Below are positions 50,846 through 59,545 of a stretch of DNA of 64,000 nt, piece by piece. Source of the DNA: CAZEHO01 sp964511945 (GTDB lineage Bacteria > Actinomycetota > Acidimicrobiia > Spongiisociales > UBA11373); contig CAZEHO010000004.1 of the NCBI GenBank assembly GCA_964511945.1, positions 62,001 through 126,000 of the forward strand, read 5' to 3'. Below the pieces are notes generated by a model that searched no databases, was not told the origin of the DNA, and was given only the letters and a program-made list of their open reading frames with translations. Numbering within the stretch: position 1 is the first letter of the stretch; each line of letters begins with the position of its first letter. Both the position numbers and the translations under genes were made by a program.

Positions 50846-51332
50846 CGAGGTCCACCTCCATGGCAGCGCGAAGCTTCTCGAGCCCACGCCCTGCGTGCTT
50901 ATGCACGCTGCCCCGGTCGATGCCGAAGAGCTCGGCGACTTCGGCGGTCGTCCATCCCGCCCCGTGGATGAGGACCGTGGCCACCCGCTGCCGCTCCGAT
51001 AGTTCGGCCAGAGCGGCCGGCAGCGACGGTTCGACCAGAGGCTCCTCTACTGGGACCACTTCCGGCGCAGGAAACGCCGGGCGTTTGCGGCGGAACTGGC
51101 GCCGACCCCAGTTACGGCCGACGGTATAGAGGTACCCGATCGGGTTGTCCATGCCTCCGACCCGGTCCCAGTGCTCCCACCCGTAGGCCAGTGCTTCACT
51201 GGTCGCCTCCGGCCCGAATTCGGGGCCGAGGGCGGCGACCAGGGCATGCTGCAGCCGCGCCCCGCAATCGTCGATGAGCTTCGAGAAGCTCTCCCGGGTG
51301 GGCCGGTCGGACGTGATCACACTCCCCGTCAC
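50838..51332 (-). CDS. ECF-type RNA polymerase sigma factor
   Basis: 164 residues. Region 2 is seen around EALAYGWEHWDRVGGMDNPI and GYLYTVGRNWGRRQFRR; region 4 is ELSERQRVATVLIHGAGWTT then AEVAELFGIDRGSVHKHAG. There is no region 3 or 1, as in ECF factors. It directs polymerase to its own promoters, probably released by the coupled membrane protein. GTG 51332 is taken; GTG 51320 is possible. Confidence 0.88.
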   Translation of the reverse strand: MTGSVITSDRPTRESFSKLIDDCGARLQHALVAALGPEFGPEATSEALAYGWEHWDRVGGMDNPIGYLYTVGRNWGRRQFRRKRPAFPAPEVVPVEEPLVEPSLPAALAELSERQRVATVLIHGAGWTTAEVAELFGIDRGSVHKHAGRGLEKLRAAMEVDLDA

Positions 51333-51397
51333 ACCTAGTAAAGGCTTCCAGCTGTGCAGATGTGGACACGGACTTCACCGGAGTACCGTCAGAGGTG

Positions 51398-52636
51398 ATG
51401 GCCGACAGCATTCCGCTCATCATCACGCTGGTGGTGCTCATCATTGCGGCCGCCTTCCTCGGGGCCGCCGAGGCGGCGCTGCTTCGCGTGCCCCGGGTCC
51501 GGGCCGAGGTCCTCGCCGAGCAGGGAGATCGGGCGGCGGCCCGGGTCTCCCGGCTCGCCGACGACCTCACCCACACCATGAATGCCGTGCTGCTCCTCGT
51601 GCTACTGCTCCAGGTGGGGGCGGCCACCATCGCCGGGATCGTCGCCGAGCGCTCATTCGGCAACACCGGGGTCACGATCGGGTCGATCGTCCTGACCCTG
51701 GTGATGTTTGTCTACGCCGAAGCCATCCCGAAGACGCTGGCGGTGCGGCGGCCGATGCAGGTGGCCCGCCTCGTGGCCGCACCGGTGGCGGTGCTCACCA
51801 CGCTGGTCAGACCGGTGGTTGCGCTGCTGGTGCGCTTCGCCGACCTGCAGGCACCGGGTCGCGGCGTCGAGACCGGGGTCACCGTCAGCGAGGCCGAACT
51901 CATCCGACTGGCTGCCGAAGCCGAGGCCGCCGGCGCCATCGAGGCAACCGACCGGGAGCTCATCGAGCGGGCGTTCCTCGTCGGCGACATCTCGATCGGA
52001 GAAATCCTCATCCCGCGAGTCGATGTGGTGGGGACACCCGCAGATGCGACGGCCCGCGAGGCCTTGGAGACCGCGGTCGCCGCGGGGCATCGACGGCTGC
52101 CTGTGTACGAGGACGACCTCGACTCGATCACCGGATTGGTTCGCATCCGGGATCTGGCGCGCGCAGTCGCCGATACACCGGAAGTGCCGGTGTCGGAGCT
52201 GGTGCGAGACGTGCTCGTCGTCCCGGAGACCCGGCGCCTGATCGACGTGCTGCGCGATCTGCAGCGGGTCCGCCGGTCGCTGGCAGTGGTAATCGATGAG
52301 TTCGGCGGGACCGCCGGCATCGTCACCGTGGAGGACGTTGTCGCCGAACTGGTGGGTGAGATCGGAGAAGAGGACATCGCCCCGATCCCCGAGATCCGTC
52401 AGTCCGGACCCGGACGATGGATCGTGCTCGGCTCGGCGGACCTGCGCGACCTGGGGTCGGAGCTCGGGATCGATCTGCCGGAAGGCGATTGGACAACCGC
52501 GGCCGGGCTCGTCATCGGAATTGCGGGGCGGATCCCATCTGCCGGCGATTCCGTCAACATTGCAGGGTTCAGGTTCACGGTGACGACCGCTACCAAACGC
52601 CGGATCCGCCGAATCGAGGTGACACCCCGGCAATGA
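51398..52636 (+). CDS. CNNM/CorC-HlyC family membrane protein with CBS domains
   Basis: 412 residues: DUF21 membrane domain (IPLIITLVVLIIAAAFLGAA, MFVYAEAIPKTLAVRRP), two CBS domains (ILIPRVDVVGTPADAT, HRRLPVYEDDLDSITGLVRI, VVIDEFGGTAGIVTVEDVV) and a C-terminal CorC_HlyC transporter-associated domain (GSADLRDLGSELGIDLPEGD). Members export magnesium or other cations. ATG 51398 follows AGAGG. The VOC gene overlaps its stop. Confidence 0.92.
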   Translation: MADSIPLIITLVVLIIAAAFLGAAEAALLRVPRVRAEVLAEQGDRAAARVSRLADDLTHTMNAVLLLVLLLQVGAATIAGIVAERSFGNTGVTIGSIVLTLVMFVYAEAIPKTLAVRRPMQVARLVAAPVAVLTTLVRPVVALLVRFADLQAPGRGVETGVTVSEAELIRLAAEAEAAGAIEATDRELIERAFLVGDISIGEILIPRVDVVGTPADATAREALETAVAAGHRRLPVYEDDLDSITGLVRIRDLARAVADTPEVPVSELVRDVLVVPETRRLIDVLRDLQRVRRSLAVVIDEFGGTAGIVTVEDVVAELVGEIGEEDIAPIPEIRQSGPGRWIVLGSADLRDLGSELGIDLPEGDWTTAAGLVIGIAGRIPSAGDSVNIAGFRFTVTTATKRRIRRIEVTPRQ

Positions 52637-53034
52637 CCGACCTCCCGCCTCCGTTCGAGGAGCAGATCAGCTTCGTGTTCGTGTCCGATCTGGAGCGCAG
52701 CCACCGGTTCTATGTGGAAACGCTCGGTCTTCGGCCGGCGCTCGACCAGGGGATGTGCCGGATCTACCGGGTCACGGATACGGCCTATCTCGGCATTTGT
52801 GAACGGCCCGACGAGGTATCACCCGGGGGCATCATCCTCACTCTGGTCACCGATGCGGTCGACGACTGGCACGCCCGGCTCGTCGCCGAGAGAGCCCCGG
52901 TGACAAAAGAACCGGGGTACTCGGAGGAGTACCGGGTGTACCACGCCTTCTATCAGGACCCGGACGGGTACCTGGTGGAGACCCAGCAGTTCCGCGACCC
53001 GGCCTGGGATGCCCGGCCTGAGCCGCGCCGCTAG
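52633..53034 (+). CDS. VOC-family protein
   Basis: 133 residues with one VOC module pair: ISFVFVSDLERSHRFYVETL then LGLRPALDQGMCRIYRV, YHAFYQDPDGYLVETQQF. ATG overlaps the CNNM stop (ATGA), so it is in the same transcript. Metal ligands cannot be set without a structure match. Its TAG overlaps the stop of the convergent TetR gene. Confidence 0.82.
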   Translation: MTDLPPPFEEQISFVFVSDLERSHRFYVETLGLRPALDQGMCRIYRVTDTAYLGICERPDEVSPGGIILTLVTDAVDDWHARLVAERAPVTKEPGYSEEYRVYHAFYQDPDGYLVETQQFRDPAWDARPEPRR

Positions 53035-53585
53035 CCGATCCGGATCGCTCGCAGAGCAAACTCCGTCAAGGCGTCGGCCGCCTCGGCCAGCGACAACCCT
53101 GAGGCCACCATTGCACCGACCGAGCCCAACTGCGCGTCGATGATTGCCGCCGCACCGCCGACCGGGAGCTCAGGCCTGAACTCGCCGGAGTCGATCCCTT
53201 CCTTCAGCAACTCCCTGATCACCGCTCTGCGTCGTGACAGGTGAGTCTCGAGCGCTCTGCGAGCCTCGGACCCCAGGGCCCGGGCCAGAGAAGCAGGATC
53301 GTGATCAGCGCCGGCGGACACCGTCTGCCGAATCAGTTGCTCGAGCTTCGCGGAAGCACCGGACACCACACCGAGTAGCTGGTCGAGCTGACCCATAACA
53401 TCGGCCGAGTGTCGGGCCAGGAGATCGATGATGATCTCATCGACGTCGCCGTAGTGCAGATAGAGCGTCTGGCGGGACACCCCGGCCCGCTTGGCCACGG
53501 CGGTCACCGTCAGTGGAGGAAGCCCCCGCTCGTTGATCAGTTCGGCCGTGGCGTTCAGGATTCGGTCGACGGTGGCACCGGTCAT
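53031..53585 (-). CDS. TetR-family regulator (second exporter)
   Basis: 184 residues. HTH: RILNATAELINERGLPPLTV then TAVAKRAGVSRQTLYLHYGD. ATG 53585 overlaps the permease stop as ATGA. It is the last gene of the ABC-permease-TetR operon, a reversed order compared with the first exporter. Confidence 0.9.
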   Translation of the reverse strand: MTGATVDRILNATAELINERGLPPLTVTAVAKRAGVSRQTLYLHYGDVDEIIIDLLARHSADVMGQLDQLLGVVSGASAKLEQLIRQTVSAGADHDPASLARALGSEARRALETHLSRRRAVIRELLKEGIDSGEFRPELPVGGAAAIIDAQLGSVGAMVASGLSLAEAADALTEFALRAIRIG

Positions 53586-54379
53586 GCGGTCCTCCGATAG
53601 AGCCGGGTCGCCAGAGGTGCAAAGACGATCAGCATCCCGGCCACCCAGGCCAGAGCATAAAGCGTGTCGCTTGCCGCAGGCTGCCCACCGGCCCAGGCAC
53701 GAACCGCCTCGCCGGCGACCGAGATCGGCTGGTGCTCGGCGAAGCCCTGCAGCCACCCCGGCATCGACTCGGTTGGGGCAAATGCGTTGCTCGCCAGCAT
53801 CATTGGGAACAACCAGAACATCGACAGCATCCCCACCATTTCCGAATTGCGCACCTTCGCTGCGATGGCCGCTCCCAGCCACGAGAAGCCGAACCCGATG
53901 GCGACCGAGATCGCAATAGCGATGACGGCTCCTCCGACAGAGGCGAATCGGAAACCCATCAACATCCCAACCAGAGCCACCAGCACCGCGCCCACAACGT
54001 TCCGCGCAGTGTCGGCAACGGTTCGCCCGGCGATGACGGCCACCTGACTCATCGGAAGTGATCGGAACCGATCTGTGACGCCCTCGGAGAGATCAGCGGC
54101 GAGCCCGAACGACGTCTGCTGGGCGCCTTGCAGGGTTGTGATGACCAGGACTCCAGGGAGAACGAACTGGATGTAATCCACCCCTGTTCCCGCACCAATG
54201 GCTCCACCGAACACGTAGTTGAACAGCACCAGGAAGAAGACACCCATGATCACCGCAAAGCTGACGATCTCGGGCTGACGAGCGGTGCGCACCAGGTCTC
54301 GCCAGGTCACGGTGGCGACGTCGCTCATCGCCCATCGGAGTCGCACTCCCACCGACGGTTGCTTCAAGAGTGTGGTCAC
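53582..54379 (-). CDS. ABC-2 type transporter permease
   Basis: 265 residues with six membrane helices and the ABC2 core: VLPGVLVITTLQGAQQTSFG, DRFRSLPMSQVAVIAGRTVA and LFPMMLASNAFAPTESMPGW. DrrB-like drug-exporter permease. GTG 54379 overlaps the ATPase stop (GTGA). Confidence 0.92.
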   Translation of the reverse strand: MTTLLKQPSVGVRLRWAMSDVATVTWRDLVRTARQPEIVSFAVIMGVFFLVLFNYVFGGAIGAGTGVDYIQFVLPGVLVITTLQGAQQTSFGLAADLSEGVTDRFRSLPMSQVAVIAGRTVADTARNVVGAVLVALVGMLMGFRFASVGGAVIAIAISVAIGFGFSWLGAAIAAKVRNSEMVGMLSMFWLFPMMLASNAFAPTESMPGWLQGFAEHQPISVAGEAVRAWAGGQPAASDTLYALAWVAGMLIVFAPLATRLYRRTA

Positions 54380-55329
54380 TTTGCCACCTCCGCGGCGGTC
54401 AGCGCCAGGAACACATCGTCGAGTGTCGGCCGGCGCAACTGGAAGTCGGCGACCGAAACCCCCGAGTCATCGAGGCGGCGGAGCAGCGCCAGTGAGGCCG
54501 CCGCGCCCCCGGGCATCGGAATCGACACCGCCCGGGCAGCGGAATCCAGAGTGGTGCCCGGGTAGTCATCGAGAACGCCGCCGGCGGCGGCGAAGCCCTC
54601 ATCCGACTCGAAGTGGATCTCGAGCACATCGCGCTCAAGATCGCGCTTGAGCTGCGCCGGCGTTCCGATCGCAACAGCCCTGCCGTCATCGATGACGATG
54701 ATCTCGTCGCACAGGCGGTCGGCTTCCTCGAGGTACTGCGTGGTCAGCACGATCGCCGCGCCGCCGTCGCGGAGCTCCTCGATGGCGCCCCACAGCTCGG
54801 ATCGGCTTCGAGGATCGAGGCCGGTCGTCGGTTCGTCCAGGAACAGCGCCGGAGGATTTGCCACCAGCGCCGCGACGACATCCAGCCGCCTCCGCTGGCC
54901 CCCCGAATACGTACCCGCCGGCCGGTCGGCGAACTCCTTCATCCGGTATCGACCGATCAACTCGTCGACCCGGACGTCGAGGTCCTTGCGCGGCATCTTG
55001 TACAGCCGCCCGAAGAGCCGCAGGTTCTCTCGCGCCGTGAGCAGTTCATCGACCGCAGCGCTCTGGCCTGCGAGCCCGATCACCCGGCGAACTTCCCGCG
55101 GCTGCCGTTCAACGTCGAAACCGCCGACCTCAGCGGTACCACCGTCGATCCGGATGAGGGTCGTCAGCATGTTGACGGTGGTGGTCTTCCCAGCGCCGTT
55201 CGGCCCGAGCAAGCCCACGATTTGCCCCGATCTGACCGACAGGTTCAGACCGTCGACCGCCCGGGTCTCCCCGTAGTACTTGCGAAGACCCTCAGCACGT
55301 ATCACCACCTGATCCTGGTTGATTGACAT
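54376..55329 (-). CDS. Drug-exporter ABC ATPase (DrrA-like)
   Basis: 317 residues: Walker A LGPNGAGKTTTVNMLTTL, signature TYSGGQRRRLDVVAALV, Walker B ALFLDEPTTGLDPRSR and QYLEEADRLCD. The C-terminal DrrA-type domain (FQLRRPTLDDVFLALT) is present. The gene lies first in the operon with permease and TetR and diverges from the kinase at 55437. ATG 55329. Exports an unknown, probably hydrophobic, compound. Confidence 0.94.
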   Translation of the reverse strand: MSINQDQVVIRAEGLRKYYGETRAVDGLNLSVRSGQIVGLLGPNGAGKTTTVNMLTTLIRIDGGTAEVGGFDVERQPREVRRVIGLAGQSAAVDELLTARENLRLFGRLYKMPRKDLDVRVDELIGRYRMKEFADRPAGTYSGGQRRRLDVVAALVANPPALFLDEPTTGLDPRSRSELWGAIEELRDGGAAIVLTTQYLEEADRLCDEIIVIDDGRAVAIGTPAQLKRDLERDVLEIHFESDEGFAAAGGVLDDYPGTTLDSAARAVSIPMPGGAAASLALLRRLDDSGVSVADFQLRRPTLDDVFLALTAAEVAK

Positions 55330-55436
55330 AGTGACAATCTACCACGACATACTGTTAATGGTTGGGTAGTGAGACGATAGGCGGCGCCCCTGTTCCCCGG
55401 CGGTACCATCGCCCGGCTGCGTCCACCGGGAGGACC

Positions 55437-56084
55437 ATGAAGGGCGACATCATCCTCGTCGAGGAGCACCATCGGCGTGCCGCCGAAGCCATCGTCGAGC
55501 GCCTCTGGCCGGCGATCGAGGCCGCCGAGGGCCGTTACACCTTGACCGTCGCCGGCGAGTCGGGAAGTGGGAAGTCGGAGACCGCTCAGGCCATCGCCGA
55601 CGTCTTCGGAGAGCGGGGCATCGGTGCCGCCGTCTACCAGCAGGACGACTACTTCATCCATCCGCCGAAGACCAACGACCGGACCAGGCGGGAGGACATC
55701 TCCTGGGTGGGCTCCAACGAGGTCCGGCTCGATCTGCTGGACGAGCACATGCGAGCCGCACTCGATGGAGCAGACGAAGTCCGCAAGCCGCTGGTCATCT
55801 ATGAAGAGGACCGGGTGGACGAAGAGGTCATGGACCTGCGCGGCGCCACGGTGGTCATCGCCGAAGGCACCTACACCAGCCTCCTCGAGAACGTCGGCGC
55901 CAAGGTGTTCATCGCCCGCAACCGGCTCGAGACCATGGAGCACCGGATGAAGCGGGGCCGCGAGGAGTTCGACCCGTTCATCGAAGAGGTCCTCAAGATT
56001 GAACACGAGATCATCTCGAAGCACCGCGAGCGCGCCGACGTCGTGATCACCCGGGACTACGACGTCGAGTTCCCGGAGCGATGA
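55437..56084 (+). CDS. P-loop kinase, uridine-kinase/phosphoribulokinase type
   Basis: 215 residues. P-loop VAGESGSGKSETAQAIADVF, Walker-B-like strand LVIYEEDRVDEEVMDL, IAEGTYTSLLENVGAK (uridine-kinase-like) and a basic RNRLETMEHRMKRGREEF lid. The substrate cannot be told: uridine, pantothenate or a sugar/polyol are all in this fold. ATG 55437. Its stop overlaps the GH13-like gene (ATGA), so the kinase most likely acts on a product of that enzyme or of the same pathway. Confidence 0.82.
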   Translation: MKGDIILVEEHHRRAAEAIVERLWPAIEAAEGRYTLTVAGESGSGKSETAQAIADVFGERGIGAAVYQQDDYFIHPPKTNDRTRREDISWVGSNEVRLDLLDEHMRAALDGADEVRKPLVIYEEDRVDEEVMDLRGATVVIAEGTYTSLLENVGAKVFIARNRLETMEHRMKRGREEFDPFIEEVLKIEHEIISKHRERADVVITRDYDVEFPER

Positions 56085-58219
56085 CCCAGGGGCTCGGCCA
56101 CGTCCCCAGGGTGTACCGGGGGTTCCAGGACTCCTGGGCGGAGCACCGCGCCGAGTACATCGCCGCCTTTGTCGGCGGATCCACCTCGTTCATCCCCAAC
56201 CTGCTGCCGGAGATCGCCGTCGACCTCGACGCGTTCGACGCCCTGGAGATCCTGTCGGCCCGGCTCGGCGATGCGTGCGTGCTGGCGCTGGATCCCGAGT
56301 ACTCGGACCCGGATCGCCCGGTGTCCTCCCTGCCGCCGGAACTGGCATCTCCCGTCGCGGACCGGCCCGATGGTTCCTGGCTCCGCAGCTCCAACATGGT
56401 CGGGATCAACGTGCGAACCGTGGGCACGTTCTGGAACGTGGCCAAATACCTGCTCACGGTGCCGGGCACCATCGACTCCGTACACCTGCTGCCGATCTGG
56501 GAGCCGGGAGTTGTGGACAGCCTCTACGGCATGGCGTCGTGGCAGCTCAACACCGAGTTCTTCTCACCAGAACTTGCCGAGCAGGTTCCTCATCTCGACA
56601 CCGTCGAGCGCCAGCTCCGTGCGGTGGTCAATCTGATCCATGCCTCGGGGAGGACGGTGGGCATGGACGTCATCCCGCACACCGACCGCTACTCCGAGGT
56701 CGCACTCGCCCAGCCGCAGTACTTCGAGTGGCTGCAGCGCCAGGACCTCCGCATCGTCGACCACCGCGACGACCTGCACGTCGATGTCCAGGCCGCCGTG
56801 ATGAGCTGGCTGGAGCAGGCCGGGCCGGCGGTAGCGGGCCAGGCACACCCCACCGACCCCGCCGAGTTCTTCGGGCCCAAGGTCGATGAGGACCGGCGGC
56901 TCCGGGTGCTGTTCGGACTGCCGGGTGACCGCGACGGCCGCAATCAGCGGCGGGCCGACCTGGTCCGGCACCTGGCGTCGTACGGGTTCGAGCCGGTCCC
57001 GGCAACGATGGGAACCCCGTTCCGCGGCATCGAGGTCGACACCAGGGATGAGGCGAAGGTCACTGATTCGGAGGGCAACACCTGGCGCGACTATGTCATT
57101 TCCGAACCTCAGCCGATGTCCCGGGTGTTCAACCCGCTCGCCCGCTACAAGCTCTACGGGCGGGTCGACGACAACCGCTCCTGGGAGGTCGACTTCCACT
57201 CACCGCGACCGGAGGTGTGGGACTACGTTGTCGCCAAGTACACCGACATCCAGCGCCGCTATGGATTCGATTTCATGCGCGGTGACATGTCGCACGTGCA
57301 GATGCGGCCCGACGGGATCCCGCAGGATCTGGACCGCCACTACGACCTCCTGGGAACCGTGAAGAACGAGATCGGCCGCGAGATCCCTTCGTTCGGTTAC
57401 TTCGCCGAAACGTTCCTCCCACCCCGGGACGTGTTCGGCTTCGGCGAGGAGATGGATCATCTCGAAGCGGCAGATGCCGACACCACCCAGGGGGACCTGC
57501 AGTCGACCGTGGTCGGCACCGACAGCTTCATCACCCGGTTCCGGCAGTATCTCGATCTCGCCGATACTCGAAGCGTCACCCCGGCCTTCACGGTGATGAC
57601 ACCCGACAAGGACGATCCCCGGTTCGACGAGTTCTACGTGAAGGGCAACGAGGTCAGGACGTTCATCTCGTACTTCCTCACGGACATCCCCAGCTACGTC
57701 GGTCTCGGGTTCGAGACCCGGGATGCCCACCTGACGGCCTGGCCCAACGAGCACTACACCAAGCTGTTCGTGTTCCGCGAGCACGGCGAATCGAACGTGT
57801 ACCCCTCAAAGGCGCGCCACGGCGACCGGTTCCTGTGGGGGAAAAACGGGCACCTGTTCGGCAACCTGACCAGATTGCGGCTCTTCGCCGACCGGATCTT
57901 CCCCACCATCGCCGGGCGACCGGTGCGCTGGCTGCTGCTCCCCGATGCCAGGGTCTACCGCCGGGAACTGGCCTGGACCCAGGTCGATCGGCCCGACTAC
58001 GTGTTCGTGGCCAGCATCGACACCGAGAACCCATCCGGATACTTCGGAATCCCTGCGCTCCCCGGCCTGGGAACAGGGCCGACCCTGACGCTCGAGTTCT
58101 CCACCGTGGGGGACGTGCCGCCGGTCGACCAGGAACTCACCGGCAACGGCCACCACTACCGGGTCGAATCGCTGGAACCGGGTGAGGGACGGGTGTACCG
58201 GGTAGCAACCGGCGGCTAG
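56081..58219 (+). CDS. GH13-like alpha-amylase-family glycosidase
   Basis: 712 residues, no signal peptide. The TIM-barrel core fits the alpha-amylase family: SVHLLPIWEPGVVDS, GRTVGMDVIPHTDRYSE (region I), YGFDFMRGDMSHVQ (nucleophile Asp region), SFGYFAETFLPP (acid/base Glu) and DPRFDEFYVKGNEV near the third catalytic position. An all-beta C-terminal domain ends the protein. It is probably a cytoplasmic glycosidase or phosphorylase-like transferase with an unusual substrate. ATG 56081 overlaps the kinase stop. Its TAG stop is the first three bases of a MITE-like element. Confidence 0.85.
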   Translation: MTQGLGHVPRVYRGFQDSWAEHRAEYIAAFVGGSTSFIPNLLPEIAVDLDAFDALEILSARLGDACVLALDPEYSDPDRPVSSLPPELASPVADRPDGSWLRSSNMVGINVRTVGTFWNVAKYLLTVPGTIDSVHLLPIWEPGVVDSLYGMASWQLNTEFFSPELAEQVPHLDTVERQLRAVVNLIHASGRTVGMDVIPHTDRYSEVALAQPQYFEWLQRQDLRIVDHRDDLHVDVQAAVMSWLEQAGPAVAGQAHPTDPAEFFGPKVDEDRRLRVLFGLPGDRDGRNQRRADLVRHLASYGFEPVPATMGTPFRGIEVDTRDEAKVTDSEGNTWRDYVISEPQPMSRVFNPLARYKLYGRVDDNRSWEVDFHSPRPEVWDYVVAKYTDIQRRYGFDFMRGDMSHVQMRPDGIPQDLDRHYDLLGTVKNEIGREIPSFGYFAETFLPPRDVFGFGEEMDHLEAADADTTQGDLQSTVVGTDSFITRFRQYLDLADTRSVTPAFTVMTPDKDDPRFDEFYVKGNEVRTFISYFLTDIPSYVGLGFETRDAHLTAWPNEHYTKLFVFREHGESNVYPSKARHGDRFLWGKNGHLFGNLTRLRLFADRIFPTIAGRPVRWLLLPDARVYRRELAWTQVDRPDYVFVASIDTENPSGYFGIPALPGLGTGPTLTLEFSTVGDVPPVDQELTGNGHHYRVESLEPGEGRVYRVATGG

Positions 58220-58381
58220 TGCTCTGTCTCATAACCTTGGCGAGAGTCAGGCCGAGTCAGGGGCGTCATCCGGCAAGGACGCACAACGAAGGCGCATCGG
58301 TGGATGCGTCGAGGCGGAGGACACAGCCGGGGGCGTCCCCGGCCGGCGTGAACCCGCCAAAGGTTGGGTGATGGGACACTA
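58217..58381. repeat. MITE-like element B, reverse copy of element A
   Basis: 165 bases from TAGTGCTC to GACACTA, each end within CTAG. Its reverse complement aligns along its whole length with 40770-40939: tagtgtcccatcaccc to gcgtccttgccggatgac to gttatgagacag. Terminal inverted repeats are about 36 bases. It inserts right at the end of the glycosidase gene, whose stop is its first triplet. Bases 58382-58561 hold no gene that I can support. Confidence 0.8.
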
Positions 58382-58561
58382 GGAGCCCGCTGAGCAATGC
58401 ATGTCGCACATCTCGACGACCAGTCATCACCACTCGCTGTGTCCTCGGTCCCACCATTCCTGCACGAGGAGTGGCGGAACCTGGGTCCTTGCGATTGGCG
58501 CGCCTGGCCGCCGATCAACGTGCCCGGCGGGCACGCCACATCGGCATCACTCAGCAGACTC

Positions 58562-59545
58562 CTAGCTGCCAGCCAGCGGCGGTGCGTACCCGCTCGCTAG
58601 TTGCTCACGCACGGCGTCCCGGCCGGCCCGGAACAATTCGTCGTACTGCTCGGCCGCAGCCTCGAAGTCGAGCGGATCGCCCCCGGCCGGGATCTCGACC
58701 ACCTGGGCCCGCTCCATGATCGGACTCGGCAGGGTGTCGGCCGACCTGATCGCCGCTGCGATAACTGCCCTGGTCAGCGAGATCGGACCGCGCACTTTCA
58801 GGTGGATGTGATCCCCGGGAACCGGCACCAGCCGGAACCCGACGATGGGGCGGTCGAGGGACTGCACTAGCCGCAGCGCGAAGTTGGAAGCCAGTGCACC
58901 GTCGACGAGGAGCGAGCGGTGCCGGGTCCGCGGGGACTCCAACTCCACGGGACTGAAGACGAAGGGCACCGCCGAGGAGATCCGGACAGCGCGGGCCACC
59001 CGGAACGTGGCCGGGTCGAGGTCGTACAACTCGAGGTCATCGGGAAACACCACGCCCCGCTGATGGGTGATGTCGGTGGCCACGATCCGTAGGGCGTCGT
59101 CGGGGAGGTCGGCAAAGGTCCGCACTCCCCTGCGCTCCAGCAGCTCGGCCCACACGTCTTCGAGCCGGTCGCCGCGGTACAGAGCGGAGCTGATCGCAAC
59201 CCCAGCATGGGGGCCGAACACCGGCACCTTCGAGCCCGGGACGGGATCCGCCAGTTCCGACCACGGCACCTGTCCGACACCCGTGGCCAGCTCGCCGGCT
59301 CGATATCCGGCAGCCACGAGAGAGCCCACCATTGCCCCGGCCGAAGTCCCGATGATTCGCGGGAACCGGTAGCCGCGCAGCTGGGCTTCGGCGGCTGCTC
59401 CGGCCAGTGCGATCCCGCGCACGCCTCCCCCGGCGAACACCGCCGTGGCCTGACTCGGGTCGCCCCGCCGCTGCAGCATCTCGCGCCCTCCGGCCCGATT
59501 GCGCGTCCATCGGCCGAACAGGCGCCGGATCAAGGGTTCAGCCAC
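58562..59545 (-). CDS. Patatin-like phospholipase
   Basis: 327 residues with a full patatin core: oxyanion loop AGGGVRG, nucleophile motif GTSAGAMVGS and the catalytic Asp motif LLVDGALASNF. A Ser-Asp dyad lipid acylhydrolase. GTG 59545 overlaps the AlkD-like stop, and the real start may be ATG 59479 (MLQRRGDPSQA). Also in the run with the upstream AlkD-like and zinc-ribbon genes. Confidence 0.88.
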   Translation of the reverse strand: MAEPLIRRLFGRWTRNRAGGREMLQRRGDPSQATAVFAGGGVRGIALAGAAAEAQLRGYRFPRIIGTSAGAMVGSLVAAGYRAGELATGVGQVPWSELADPVPGSKVPVFGPHAGVAISSALYRGDRLEDVWAELLERRGVRTFADLPDDALRIVATDITHQRGVVFPDDLELYDLDPATFRVARAVRISSAVPFVFSPVELESPRTRHRSLLVDGALASNFALRLVQSLDRPIVGFRLVPVPGDHIHLKVRGPISLTRAVIAAAIRSADTLPSPIMERAQVVEIPAGGDPLDFEAAAEQYDELFRAGRDAVREQLASGYAPPLAGS

